Below are positions 1-6,586 of a DNA stretch of 47,799 nucleotides, piece after piece (positions within the stretch are counted from its first letter, which is position 1; every line of letters starts with the position of its first letter). Source of the DNA: DATKBT01 sp035546295 (GTDB taxonomy: Bacteria; Acidobacteriota; Thermoanaerobaculia; Multivoradales; Multivoraceae); the NCBI GenBank assembly GCA_035546295.1, contig DATKBT010000045.1, forward strand, positions 1-47,799, written 5' to 3'. The position numbers and the translations under genes were made by a program. The notes under the pieces are model-generated. The model was not told where the DNA came from. It did no database searches and saw only the letters and a program-made list of their open reading frames with translations.

Positions 1-195
1 CAGCGTCAGCCGGGCATCCTGCGAAGCAATGGAGCAGTACCCTTCCGTCGCCCACTTCTCGAATCGAAAGCGATGGCGAGCTATCGTCATGATTCGGACA
101 CAAGACGAGCGCTCGACTGCTGTTCCTGTGCCCGCCCTCGAGGCGGCTGAGCAGTCGATCGAAGGGCCGCTCCGTCTCCCGTGGACGTGGCGCGC
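1..195. other. Left edge with no supported gene
   Basis: I see no convincing gene here. Open frames cross it on both strands, but they have arginine/serine/proline-rich translations typical of antisense frames in GC-rich DNA. It is probably interior DNA of the integrated element whose integrase lies at 1593-3023. Confidence 0.4.
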
Positions 196-378
196 TCACA
201 AGGCACCCCCTGGGAGCAAATCGATACCGGTCTCAGAATGCCCCTTCCAGCGGCCGAGCACGACGCGGAGAGACTCCTGCTCCGCTGACTCGGCAAGTCC
301 GGTGCGCTCCCAGGCTTCGAGGTCGATGTACTTGTTGATGCTGGTCTCGAGCCGCTGACGCAGATCAACCGGAGTCAT
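196..378 (-). CDS. Small hypothetical protein of the integrated element (60 aa)
   Basis: This short ORF encodes MTPVDLRQRLETSINKYIDL and ends ...IDLLPGGAL. I do not recognise a family. The main support is position: its ATG overlaps the TGA of the upstream helix-turn-helix gene in an ATGA tetranucleotide at 375-378, an arrangement typical of translational coupling. The N-terminal half looks amphipathic and helical, with charged residues spaced through it. It lies in the same strand and direction as the integrase and its other companions, so it is probably an accessory or cargo gene of the same element. A chance ORF cannot be excluded at this length. Confidence 0.5.
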   Translation of the reverse strand: MTPVDLRQRLETSINKYIDLEAWERTGLAESAEQESLRVVLGRWKGHSETGIDLLPGGAL

Positions 379-629
379 GGCGCCGCCCTCGCCTCGGCGC
401 CGAGGTCTGAGGTCGACCTACGCGCCTGACCGTCGGCCCAGGCGAGGAGCTCGTCGAGGCGGTAGCGGACGGCACCGCGACGTCCCGTCGCCGAGAGCAC
501 CACGTAGGGGGGTCCGCCGCCGCGAACTCGCCAGGCTTCAAGTGTTCGGCGGCTGACGTCGAGCACCTCGGCAGCGCGAGGGGTGTCGACGTATCGGGGG
601 GTGGAGTCGGAGCGCGTAGCGTTTCGCAT
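375..629 (-). CDS. Helix-turn-helix (MerR/AlpA-like, excisionase-type) DNA-binding protein
   Basis: The protein contains TPRAAEVLDVSRRTLEAWRVRGGGPPYVVL followed by AVRYRLDELLAWAD in two separate blocks, the pattern of the HTH_17 / AlpA / phage excisionase family: a winged-helix DNA-binding domain in which the recognition helix is RRTLEAWR. Such proteins act as recombination directionality factors or as activators of an adjacent integrase. I chose ATG at 629; a TTG at 662 would add 11 residues. An 8-bp inverted repeat at 614-637 straddles this ATG, which would fit autoregulation. It lies downstream of the integrase and a hypothetical gene, and is followed by an ATGA-coupled small ORF. Family assignment is by motif only; the excisionase role is inference. 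Confidence 0.72.
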   Translation of the reverse strand: MRNATRSDSTPRYVDTPRAAEVLDVSRRTLEAWRVRGGGPPYVVLSATGRRGAVRYRLDELLAWADGQARRSTSDLGAEARAAP

Positions 630-637
630 CGCTACGC
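614..637. promoter_or_regulatory. 8-bp inverted repeat over the start of the HTH gene (possible operator)
   Basis: GCGTAGCG (614-621) and CGCTACGC (630-637) form a perfect dyad with an 8-bp spacer. The ATG I chose for the HTH protein (627-629) lies in the spacer. Centre-to-centre distance is 16 bp, suitable for a dimeric DNA-binding protein. It could equally be a translation-blocking hairpin in the mRNA. Confidence 0.45.
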
Positions 638-693
638 ATTCCAGCGCACTCGTCTTGGACAAGTGGAGACCACTCGCCCAGGTATCTCGTGCC

Positions 694-1596
694 TTATTTG
701 ACGAGCCTGCGGAGCCGGTCCACCTTCATCGGCTCGACTTGGTCCGACAGTAAGAGCGGGCCCAGCCGTTCCAGCTCTGCTAGCTCTTCGGGGCGGCTCA
801 AGAGCCTCAGCTCTGCTCGCTCTTCGGGGTTGAGGCCTTTGCGCCGTTGCAGCTCCAGGGACCGCTGCTGTCGCTTCCGAAGCTCCAGGAGTCGCTCCTG
901 TCGCTTCTGTATCGCGGTGGCAACGGCAATCTTCGAGAGACGCGGGTTTGCCTTCCACACTCGCCGTGCCTCGTCCTGGATCGCTTGGTTTCGCGGGTCG
1001 TACTGCCTCGCCCGCCCCTTGCCTCCCCGTTCCCGAGATCGAAACTCGTCGATCTCCTGCGCGTAGCAGTCGAGCTTGCGCAGCCGGGCGAGCTCCTCGT
1101 GGACGTTGCGGGGTGGCTCCCCGCCGGTCGCCTCCACAGCGCGCCGACACTCCCTCGCCCGCTGCGCCTTGTCGCGGGCCTCGACCGCAGCCTGCCACTC
1201 GAGCCGGTCGAACGTCTGCTCGAGGAAGCTCCGGTACGTTTCCCCGAGGCCGTCGCGGGCCCTGAGATTGACGATTCGGCCGTCCTCCCATTCGGGCTCG
1301 GCTCCGAGGTAGGAGCGGAGGATTCCGAGCGCGTGTTCCTCAAGCTCAAGGAGTTCTGGGATGGTCTCTCGGAGCAAACGGCGTAGTTCCTCCCCGCGGT
1401 GTTCCTCCTCCCTCTCGCCCCGCTCCTGTAGCGACCGGAGCTCGGCTTCGTGGCCGGCGACGACGCTGCCTAGTTCGCGCGTCATCCGCGCCTCTTCGGT
1501 GCGCCCGATGGTCTCGAGTATCTCCGCCAGGGCTTCGAAAGCCTCGGGCTCCCGGAGATGGACCAAGAGCCTGTTGAGGGGGGGCTTCTTGCTCAC
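694..1596 (-). CDS. Hypothetical charged, coiled-coil protein of the integrated element
   Basis: The protein is about 300 residues and starts with GTG at 1596, which overlaps the TGA of the integrase (GTGA, 1593-1596). It begins MSKKPPLNRLLVHLREPEAF. It is rich in Glu, Arg and Leu, with long heptad-like stretches around residues 40-95 and 215-275 that suggest coiled coils. A central segment, around DPRNQAIQDEARRVWKANPR and the following LSKIAVATAI, resembles the helical segments of phage-type DNA-binding or accessory proteins, but I recognise no catalytic motif. The coupling to the integrase says the two are co-expressed, so it may be a recombination accessory factor or simply the first cargo gene. 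A longer reading frame running upstream through the integrase is an overlap artefact. Confidence 0.65.
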   Translation of the reverse strand: MSKKPPLNRLLVHLREPEAFEALAEILETIGRTEEARMTRELGSVVAGHEAELRSLQERGEREEEHRGEELRRLLRETIPELLELEEHALGILRSYLGAEPEWEDGRIVNLRARDGLGETYRSFLEQTFDRLEWQAAVEARDKAQRARECRRAVEATGGEPPRNVHEELARLRKLDCYAQEIDEFRSRERGGKGRARQYDPRNQAIQDEARRVWKANPRLSKIAVATAIQKRQERLLELRKRQQRSLELQRRKGLNPEERAELRLLSRPEELAELERLGPLLLSDQVEPMKVDRLRRLVK

Positions 1597-3023
1597 GGCT
1601 CCACCCCCGCCGCAGGGAACTCGAGCACCTTGCCGCGCTTCTCGTCGAGCAGCTTCTCGATGGCACCCGCGATCGCGTCGGCGGCTGGCCGCAGCGCCTC
1701 GGGGTCGCCGTGGATGTAGAGATTGGTGATCGTGCGCCTCGTAGCGCCGTGGCCGAGCAACGCTGACGCGAACGCGGCGAAGCGCCCGCTCTGGACGTGG
1801 GCAGCCTTCGACGCGAAGCTGTGCCTCAGCGAGTGCAGGTCGGCGCCCTCGATCCCAGCCGCGCGGTAGAGCGCCACGCGCGCCTTGTCGATCCCCACAA
1901 AGGGCGCTCCGGCTACGTCGCCCGGGCACACCGGGTTCGTCTTCCCGGCCTTCGCCGGCTTCATCTCCTCGAGGACCTCGATCGCCGGTCGACCGATGAC
2001 GCGGATCTGGTTGCGTTCGGTCTTCGCTTCGCGCAGCGTGACGGTGCCGCGCTCGAGGTCGACGTCGCCCCATCGAAGGCCCTCGAGTGCCCCGCGACGT
2101 GCTTTCGCGCTGTGTCCGAGGAGCTCGCTTCTCCGAAGGCCGGTCAACGCGAGCAGCTTCACCGCGCGCACCGCCACCAGCGCAACCTTCACGCGCACCG
2201 GCTCGAGCTCGCCGGCCGCAGTCTTGCGGGTGACCGGCTTCCCGTCCTTCCCGACCTTCGGCACGCTGCCTGCCTCCTCCGCCTCCCGCAGTGCGGCGCC
2301 GAGCGCGATCATCTCGTGATCCTCGAGCTTGCGCCGCTTGCCGGTTTCGTCGAGGCGCACCACACCGCGGGTCGGGTTGTGGCGTGGCGGCACCCAGCCT
2401 CGACGCTCTGCGAAGTTGAAGACCGCCGACGTGACGGCGAGCACCCGGTTGACCGTCGGCGCCTTCTTCTTGCCGATCGCGCCCACCACGGCCTTGACGT
2501 CGTCCTCCGTGACGTCGCGGGCGCGCTTCGCTCCGATCCGCGGCAGCACCCATCGATCGAGGTAGCCCTTCGCGGTCGCATGGGAGCTCCGACGGCCCCT
2601 CTTCGCGCCACCTTCGGCGCGGGCTAGGAGGTCGGCGAGGTACGCGGCGGCGGCGGCCTTGAAGGTGGTGTTCTCGGCGGCCTCCCGGTCGCGGACCGCC
2701 ACTGGGTCGCGACCGGCCGCGACGTCGGCCAGCATCGCGGCTGTAGCCTTCCGGGCCTGGTCCAGGGTCAGGTCGCCGTAGTCCCCGATCTGGATGCGTC
2801 GGCGGGCACCACCGGCTGGCGGCCGGTACGCGCACACGAACCGGAGCCGCCCTTGCCGCCGACTCAGTCCGAGAGCCCCGGACGTGTCGACTGGCCGGAC
2901 CCAGACGTAGAGCCCTCGTTGGCCGGCGTCAGCTGTGAAGGTGGAGAACTTCGGGTCGGCCTCTGCGCGCTTCCTGAGCGCGTCGAGCCTCGCCTTGGTG
3001 AGGAGCTTGGCTTGCCTCGGCAT
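1593..3023 (-). CDS. Tyrosine recombinase / site-specific integrase
   Basis: This 476-residue protein is a P4-like tyrosine integrase. The N-terminal part (about 1-115) resembles the arm-type DNA-binding domain (GLYVWVRP, RIQIGDYGDLTLDQAR). A core-binding helical domain follows at about 120-210, then the catalytic domain. Expected catalytic residues are visible: Arg297 in LTGLRRSELLG, a Lys near 334, His397 and Arg400 in LHSLRHSF, His425 in LLGHG, and Tyr436 in TNLYIHGD. A strong ribosome-binding site (AGGAGG) precedes the ATG. The gene lies about 200 bases behind the 3' end of tRNA-Gly, the common arrangement for elements that insert into tRNA 3' ends, so the element would extend to the left of the window. 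The region between catalytic Arg and His carries extra residues, but nothing suggests inactivation. Confidence 0.93.
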   Translation of the reverse strand: MPRQAKLLTKARLDALRKRAEADPKFSTFTADAGQRGLYVWVRPVDTSGALGLSRRQGRLRFVCAYRPPAGGARRRIQIGDYGDLTLDQARKATAAMLADVAAGRDPVAVRDREAAENTTFKAAAAAYLADLLARAEGGAKRGRRSSHATAKGYLDRWVLPRIGAKRARDVTEDDVKAVVGAIGKKKAPTVNRVLAVTSAVFNFAERRGWVPPRHNPTRGVVRLDETGKRRKLEDHEMIALGAALREAEEAGSVPKVGKDGKPVTRKTAAGELEPVRVKVALVAVRAVKLLALTGLRRSELLGHSAKARRGALEGLRWGDVDLERGTVTLREAKTERNQIRVIGRPAIEVLEEMKPAKAGKTNPVCPGDVAGAPFVGIDKARVALYRAAGIEGADLHSLRHSFASKAAHVQSGRFAAFASALLGHGATRRTITNLYIHGDPEALRPAADAIAGAIEKLLDEKRGKVLEFPAAGVEP

Positions 3024-3079
3024 CTCGCCTCCTGGGGGCTCTGGCGGCGCGAGGCGGGGTGCCTACGCCGTGCCCTGGC

Positions 3080-3112
3080 ACGTGGTCACCTACGGTCAAC
3101 AACGTGGTCACC
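3080..3112. promoter_or_regulatory. Phased GGTCA repeats upstream of the integrase (possible arm-type or operator sites)
   Basis: The 11-mer ACGTGGTCACC occurs at 3080-3090 and again at 3102-3112, exactly 22 bp apart. A third GGTCA at 3094-3098 sits between them, so GGTCA starts at 3084, 3094 and 3106, about one helical turn apart. The sites lie in the integrase leader between its putative -10 and its start codon. They could be integrase arm sites or repressor sites. Confidence 0.5.
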
Positions 3113-3124
3113 AACGTCTGGCGA

Positions 3125-3130
3125 AGTCTA
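3125..3130 (-). promoter_or_regulatory. Putative integrase -10 box TAGACT
   Basis: TAGACT on the minus strand lies about 100 bases before the integrase ATG and matches the hexamer seen at several host gene starts in this window. No good -35 match is visible 17 bp upstream. Confidence 0.4.
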
Positions 3131-3221
3131 TCGTAGCCGAGCGTAGTCCAGCGTGCTACACTAGAAAGGACGAAAGGGCCGAAACAGCGAGGATCTTCTG
3201 GGAAATGACTAGTGGAGAAGG

Positions 3222-3296
3222 TGGAGCGGGAGACGGGATTCGAACCCGCGACCAACAGCTTGGAAGGCTGTGACTCTACCCCTGAGTTACTCCCGC
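3222..3296 (-). tRNA. tRNA-Gly (anticodon TCC)
   Basis: The minus strand folds as a standard cloverleaf: acceptor GCGGGAG/CTCCCGC, D-arm with CTCAGGGGTAGAG, anticodon stem ACAGC/GCTGT around loop CTTCCAA (anticodon TCC), and T-loop GGTTCGAATCC. The 3' CCA is encoded at 3222-3224. It is the last tRNA of a Thr-Tyr-Gly series and the likely attachment site of the integrated element that follows it. Confidence 0.96.
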
Positions 3297-3381
3297 ACCG
3301 GGGCCAACCAGCGTCGCAAAGGCGCCCGCACTCGGCCGAAGCCGGGTGCCGCGCACCGCGTTTCCAACTCCCTCGACCCGC

Positions 3382-3402
3382 CGCCAGCGAGGAGCTGGTG
3401 GA
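3382..3402 (-). repeat. Copy 1 of a 21-bp repeat carrying a tRNA-like 3' end and a small hairpin
   Basis: These 21 bases are identical to 3514-3534, which cover the last 7 bases of tRNA-Tyr (including CCA) and the hairpin CCAGC-TCCTC-GCTGG behind it. This copy lies alone in the 231-base Tyr-Gly spacer with no tRNA in front of it. It may be the remnant of a lost or duplicated tRNA 3' end, or a repeated processing hairpin. Confidence 0.6.
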
Positions 3403-3513
3403 CGTCCTCGACACCCTTCGATCATCCACACACCCGATGGATTCGTGCCAGAGCACTCGAGCCCAAGGGGCTCGGGTGCGACAGCCAGAACCATCCGCCT
3501 CCCCAGCGACGAG

Positions 3514-3534
3514 CGCCAGCGAGGAGCTGGTGGA
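3514..3534 (-). repeat. Copy 2 of the 21-bp repeat, overlapping the tRNA-Tyr 3' end
   Basis: Identical to 3382-3402. On the minus strand it reads from the final bases of tRNA-Tyr into a 5-bp hairpin immediately after CCA, a position suited to 3' processing. Confidence 0.6.
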
Positions 3535-3614
3535 GGCGGATGGATTCGAACCACCGTAGGGCTTAGCCCGGCAGATTTACAGTCTGCTGCCTTTGTCCAC
3601 TCGGCCACGCCTCC
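3528..3614 (-). tRNA. tRNA-Tyr (anticodon GTA)
   Basis: The minus strand gives a class II tRNA: acceptor GGAGGCG/CGCCTCC, anticodon stem-loop CAGACTGTAAATCTG with anticodon GTA, a long variable arm (CCGGGC...GCCCTAC) and a T-arm with GGTTCGAATCC. CCA is encoded at 3528-3530. Confidence 0.96.
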
Positions 3615-3693
3615 GGATCGATGGGCAGCCCACGAGACCACGCAGGAACGGGTGGGTTGCGACGCTGTCAAAGAGCAACCGGTCGACACCGAC

Positions 3694-3768
3694 TGGAGCC
3701 GGCACTCGGACTCGAACCGAGGACCTACTGCTTACAAGGCAGTTGCTCTACCACTGAGCTATGCCGGC
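3694..3768 (-). tRNA. tRNA-Thr (anticodon TGT)
   Basis: The minus strand folds with acceptor GCCGGCA/TGCCGGC, D-arm GCTCAGTGGTAGAGC, anticodon stem-loop ACTGCCTTGTAAGCAGT (anticodon TGT) and T-loop GGTTCGAGTCC. CCA is encoded at 3694-3696. It is first of the Thr-Tyr-Gly series that in many bacteria leads into tuf. Confidence 0.96.
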
Positions 3769-3900
3769 CGATGCCTCCATGGCTCCGAGAGACCGCGGCC
3801 TCGCAGACGGCGATCGGAGCAGCCCGCATCGGCCAAGAAGCCCTGAGGCCGGTCCCGGCGGAGCGCCCCACCGGAGGAGACGCCCGCTGCCGAGCGTGGC

Positions 3901-3929
3901 AGTCTAGCCGCTTCGATCGGAGCCGGCAA
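3901..3929 (-). promoter_or_regulatory. Putative promoter for the tRNA-Thr/Tyr/Gly series
   Basis: On the minus strand TTGCCG (3924-3929), a 17-bp spacer and TAGACT (3901-3906) form a sigma70-like promoter. The -10 overlaps the TAG stop codon of rlmB, about 130 bases before tRNA-Thr. It carries the GCTAGACT 8-mer seen elsewhere in the window. Confidence 0.6.
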
Positions 3930-4650
3930 CCGAGGCGCGGCCGGCGACGCTGCGCTGGCGCACCGCTTCGTAGAGGAGCGCCGAGGCCGCGGTCGCGACG
4001 TTGAGCGACTCGACCTGCCCCCTCATCGGCAGGCCCAGCAGGACGTCGCACGATTCGCGGGTGAGGCGGCGCAAGCCGCGGTGCTCACCCCCCAGGCAGA
4101 GCAGGACCTTGCCGGTGAGGTCGACCTCCCAGGGGGCCTGTCCTTCGGCGTCCGCCCCGTAGATCCAGAACCCTTCCTTTCGATAGCGCGCGATCTCCTG
4201 AGCGGTATTGGTGACGCGCTCGGCGGTCACCCACTCGGCGGCGCCCGCCGAGGCCTTCACGGCGGCGGGATTGAGCGGCGCCGAGCCGCGATCGCGAATC
4301 AGCACCCGGCCGACACCGGCGCCTTCGCAGACGCGGAGCAACGCACCGAGGTTGCGCGGATCCTGGACGTCCTCCAGCAGGACGACCAGCCCCGGGTCGC
4401 CGGCGCCGCCGCGCGGCCGCGCGCCCGCCTCGAGCTCGAGGGCGAATCCGTTGTGCCGGGCCGCGCCGAGCGCCTCGAGCTGGTGCCGCGGCACCGACCG
4501 GATCGGGATGCCGTGACGGCCGGCGAGCTCCTCCAGCTCGGACCGCCTGACGCCGCGGCGCCGCTCGCCGACCAGCAGCGCGACCGCCGCCTCGGGGCGT
4601 CGCAGCAGGAGCTCGCGAACCGGGTGATAGCCGACGACGTGCTCGCTCAC
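3904..4650 (-). CDS. rlmB: 23S rRNA (guanosine 2'-O) methyltransferase, TrmH/SpoU family
   Basis: The 248-residue protein has the two-part SpoU layout: an N-terminal substrate-binding domain (GYHPVRELLLRRPEAAVALL) and a C-terminal knotted SPOUT methyltransferase domain. The three family motifs are present: LLEDVQDPRNLGALLR (motif 1), CLGGEHRGLRR (motif 2) and LPMRGQVESLNVATAASALL (motif 3), including the Asn and Arg of motif 1 and the Ser-Leu-Asn of motif 3 that bind S-adenosylmethionine in the knot. RlmB modifies a guanosine in the 23S rRNA peptidyl-transferase region in E. coli; the exact target here is inferred. The GTG start overlaps the ispF stop (GTGA, 4647-4650). It is the last protein gene before the tRNA series. 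Confidence 0.9.
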   Translation of the reverse strand: MSEHVVGYHPVRELLLRRPEAAVALLVGERRRGVRRSELEELAGRHGIPIRSVPRHQLEALGAARHNGFALELEAGARPRGGAGDPGLVVLLEDVQDPRNLGALLRVCEGAGVGRVLIRDRGSAPLNPAAVKASAGAAEWVTAERVTNTAQEIARYRKEGFWIYGADAEGQAPWEVDLTGKVLLCLGGEHRGLRRLTRESCDVLLGLPMRGQVESLNVATAASALLYEAVRQRSVAGRASVAGSDRSG

Positions 4651-5162
4651 CGGCTCTCCTCCGAGGCTCGACCCGCGGCTTTCGCCGCACCGACGAGCAC
4701 GATCGCCATCGCCGCCATCCCCTCCTCCCGTCCGACGAAGCCGAGGCCCTCGCAGGTTGTCGCCTTGAGCGATACGGCGCCGACCGGAATCCGCAGGATG
4801 CCGGCGATCCGCCCGCAGATCGCGGCCCGGTGCGGAGCGATCCGCGGCGCCTCCGCCAGCAGCGTCAGGTCGCACTGTCGGGGCTCCCAGCCGGCCGCGG
4901 CGAGCATCGCCACGATCCGCGCGAGCAGGTCGACGCTCGAGGCATCGCGCCACCGCTCGTCGCCTGGGGGAAAGTGCGCGCCGAGGTCGCCGAGACCGGC
5001 AGCGCCCAGCAGAGCGTCACCCAGCGCGTGAAGCAGGACGTCGGCATCGCTGTGTCCGGCGAGGCCGCGCGGGTGGGGAATCGCCTCTCCGCCGAGCACC
5101 AGCGGACGACCGTTCTCGAGACGATGGACGTCGTAGCCGTGACCGACCCGCAGCTCGCTCAT
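4647..5162 (-). CDS. ispF: 2-C-methyl-D-erythritol 2,4-cyclodiphosphate synthase
   Basis: IspF converts CDP-methylerythritol 2-phosphate into the cyclic diphosphate, releasing CMP, in the non-mevalonate isoprenoid pathway. The family hallmarks are all present: GHGYDVHRL with the metal ligands Asp11 and His13, GHSDADVLLHALGDALLGA with the third metal His, the LGDLGAHFPP loop, and the C-terminal KATTCEGLGFVGREEGMAAMA nucleotide-binding segment. Length (171 aa) is slightly above the usual 155-160 because of a C-terminal extension. The gene starts with ATG overlapping the ispD stop (ATGA) and ends in a GTGA overlap with rlmB, so ispD, ispF and rlmB are probably translated as a coupled set. Confidence 0.96.
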   Translation of the reverse strand: MSELRVGHGYDVHRLENGRPLVLGGEAIPHPRGLAGHSDADVLLHALGDALLGAAGLGDLGAHFPPGDERWRDASSVDLLARIVAMLAAAGWEPRQCDLTLLAEAPRIAPHRAAICGRIAGILRIPVGAVSLKATTCEGLGFVGREEGMAAMAIVLVGAAKAAGRASEESR

Positions 5163-5896
5163 CCCGTCCTTCGGCCGAGGCCCGTTCGTCGCACCAGGAT
5201 CTGCTCGATCAGCTCGAGATCGGCCGGCACCGTGAGCTTGGGGTTGGCGAACCGCGCCTCGACCGCGCGCACGCCGACGCCCACGGCCTCGAGCAGCCCG
5301 GCCTCGTCGGTGGCCCGGCGGGCCTCTTCGCGCGCCCTGGCGAGGGCCCGCTCGAGATCTCGCCGGCGCGCCACCTGAGGCGTCTCGGCGAGAAACAGGC
5401 CAGCGCGATCGACGGTCTCCTCGATGAATCCGTCTCGCACCCGCTTCAGGGTGTCGGCAACCAGGCGGCCGAGGACGGCCGCCCCGTACCGGCGGGCGGC
5501 ATCGATCACGTTCTCGAGATCTTCCGCCGCCAGGCAGGGGCGACCGCCGTCGTGAACGAGGACGAGGTCGTCGGCGCCGGCCGGGCAGGCAGCGAGGCAG
5601 CGCGCCACCGACTCCTGACGCTCCTCACCTCCCTCGACGAACAGCGGTCGCGGCCGGCTGTCGCGGCTCGCTGGACTCGCGGCCGAGCCCGCCGCGTATT
5701 CGCCGAGGCGCGCCGGCGACAGGGCCACCGTCAGCGACGAGACGGCAGCGCCCGTGATCAGGCCCTCGAGGGTCCACTGCAGCATCGGCCTGCCGGCGAC
5801 CATGACGAACAGCTTGCCCGACGCCGACTCCGGCTCCGAGGCCGCGAACCGCCGGCCTTCCCCCGCGGCAGGGACCAGGGCGTGGACTGCCTGCAT
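5159..5896 (-). CDS. ispD: 2-C-methyl-D-erythritol 4-phosphate cytidylyltransferase
   Basis: IspD joins CTP and methylerythritol 4-phosphate, the step two before IspF. The protein has ALVPAAGEGRRF (nucleotide-binding loop), ILVHDGGRP-like segment LVLVHDGGRPC, DTLKRV, ETPQVARR, ATDEAGLLEAVG and NPKLTVPADLELIE, the ordered motifs of the family. The loop after the glycine motif is divergent: the usual PKQ is replaced by SGKLF, with only the Lys kept. I chose ATG at 5896, preceded by GGGGGAA at good spacing; a GTG at 5914 overlapping the frr stop (GTGA) would add six residues. It ends in an ATGA overlap with ispF. Confidence 0.9.
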   Translation of the reverse strand: MQAVHALVPAAGEGRRFAASEPESASGKLFVMVAGRPMLQWTLEGLITGAAVSSLTVALSPARLGEYAAGSAASPASRDSRPRPLFVEGGEERQESVARCLAACPAGADDLVLVHDGGRPCLAAEDLENVIDAARRYGAAVLGRLVADTLKRVRDGFIEETVDRAGLFLAETPQVARRRDLERALARAREEARRATDEAGLLEAVGVGVRAVEARFANPKLTVPADLELIEQILVRRTGLGRRTG

Positions 5897-5910
5897 GACG
5901 TTCCCCCGGA

Positions 5911-6465
5911 TCACACCTCCATGATGTCGCGCTCTTTCGCCTCCAGCGTCTGGTTGGTCTCGGCGATGTAGTGGTCGTGCAGCTTCTGCACCTCGTCGTG
6001 CCCCCGCTTCTCGTCGTCCTGGGAGATCTGCTTCTGCTTCTCCATCGACTTGAGCTGATCATTGCCCTCGCGGCGGGACTGGCGGATCGAGTTCCGCGTC
6101 TTCTCCGCCATGTCGTGGGCCACCCTGACCAGGTCGCGACGGCGCTCCTCGGTGAGCGGCGGGATCGGGATGCGGACGATCTTGCCGTCGTTCGACGGGT
6201 TGAGACCGAGCCCGCTGGCGTGGATGGCTTTCTCGATGGCGCCGATCTGGGTCGGATCGTAGGGCTGGGCGGTGACCAGAGAAGCGTCGGCGACCGCGAC
6301 GTTGGCCAGCTGGTTGAGAGGAGTGGCGGTGCCGTAGTAGTCGACGACGACGCCGTCGAGGATGGCGGTGGTCGCCCTGCCGGTGCGGAGCTGCTTGAGC
6401 TCTTCGTGGAAGTGGTCCACCGCCTGCTTCATCCTGATCTCGATATCTCGAAACAGCTCCTGCAT
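5911..6465 (-). CDS. frr: Ribosome recycling factor
   Basis: The 184-residue product matches RRF in length and sequence: MQAVDHFHEELKQLRTGRA (as KQAVDHFHEELKQLRTGRAT), VDYYGTATPLNQLANV, PYDPTQIGAIEKAIHASGLGLNP, PPLTEERRRDLV and a C-terminal helical domain. With EF-G it splits post-termination ribosomes. I chose ATG at 6465 because AGGAGG lies 6 bases upstream and the residues before it in the open frame do not resemble the family. It is the usual neighbour of pyrH, tsf and rpsB. Confidence 0.97.
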   Translation of the reverse strand: MQELFRDIEIRMKQAVDHFHEELKQLRTGRATTAILDGVVVDYYGTATPLNQLANVAVADASLVTAQPYDPTQIGAIEKAIHASGLGLNPSNDGKIVRIPIPPLTEERRRDLVRVAHDMAEKTRNSIRQSRREGNDQLKSMEKQKQISQDDEKRGHDEVQKLHDHYIAETNQTLEAKERDIMEV

Positions 6466-6586
6466 CCACTGCCTCCTGTTCGCAGTCTCGTCGCCAGCGC
6501 TTGTCTGGGGCCACGACGGCGCGCTCATCTTGACAGAGCCGGCACGCGGCCGCAGAACGACCGGGCCACGCCGACTCGCGTGGCGG

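Noticed and set aside
1597..2835. Upstream extension of the 694-1596 protein through the integrase gene in another frame
   Set aside because: The extension is Arg/Gly/Pro-rich with no family features and lies wholly inside the integrase; the GTGA overlap at 1593-1596 gives a natural start.
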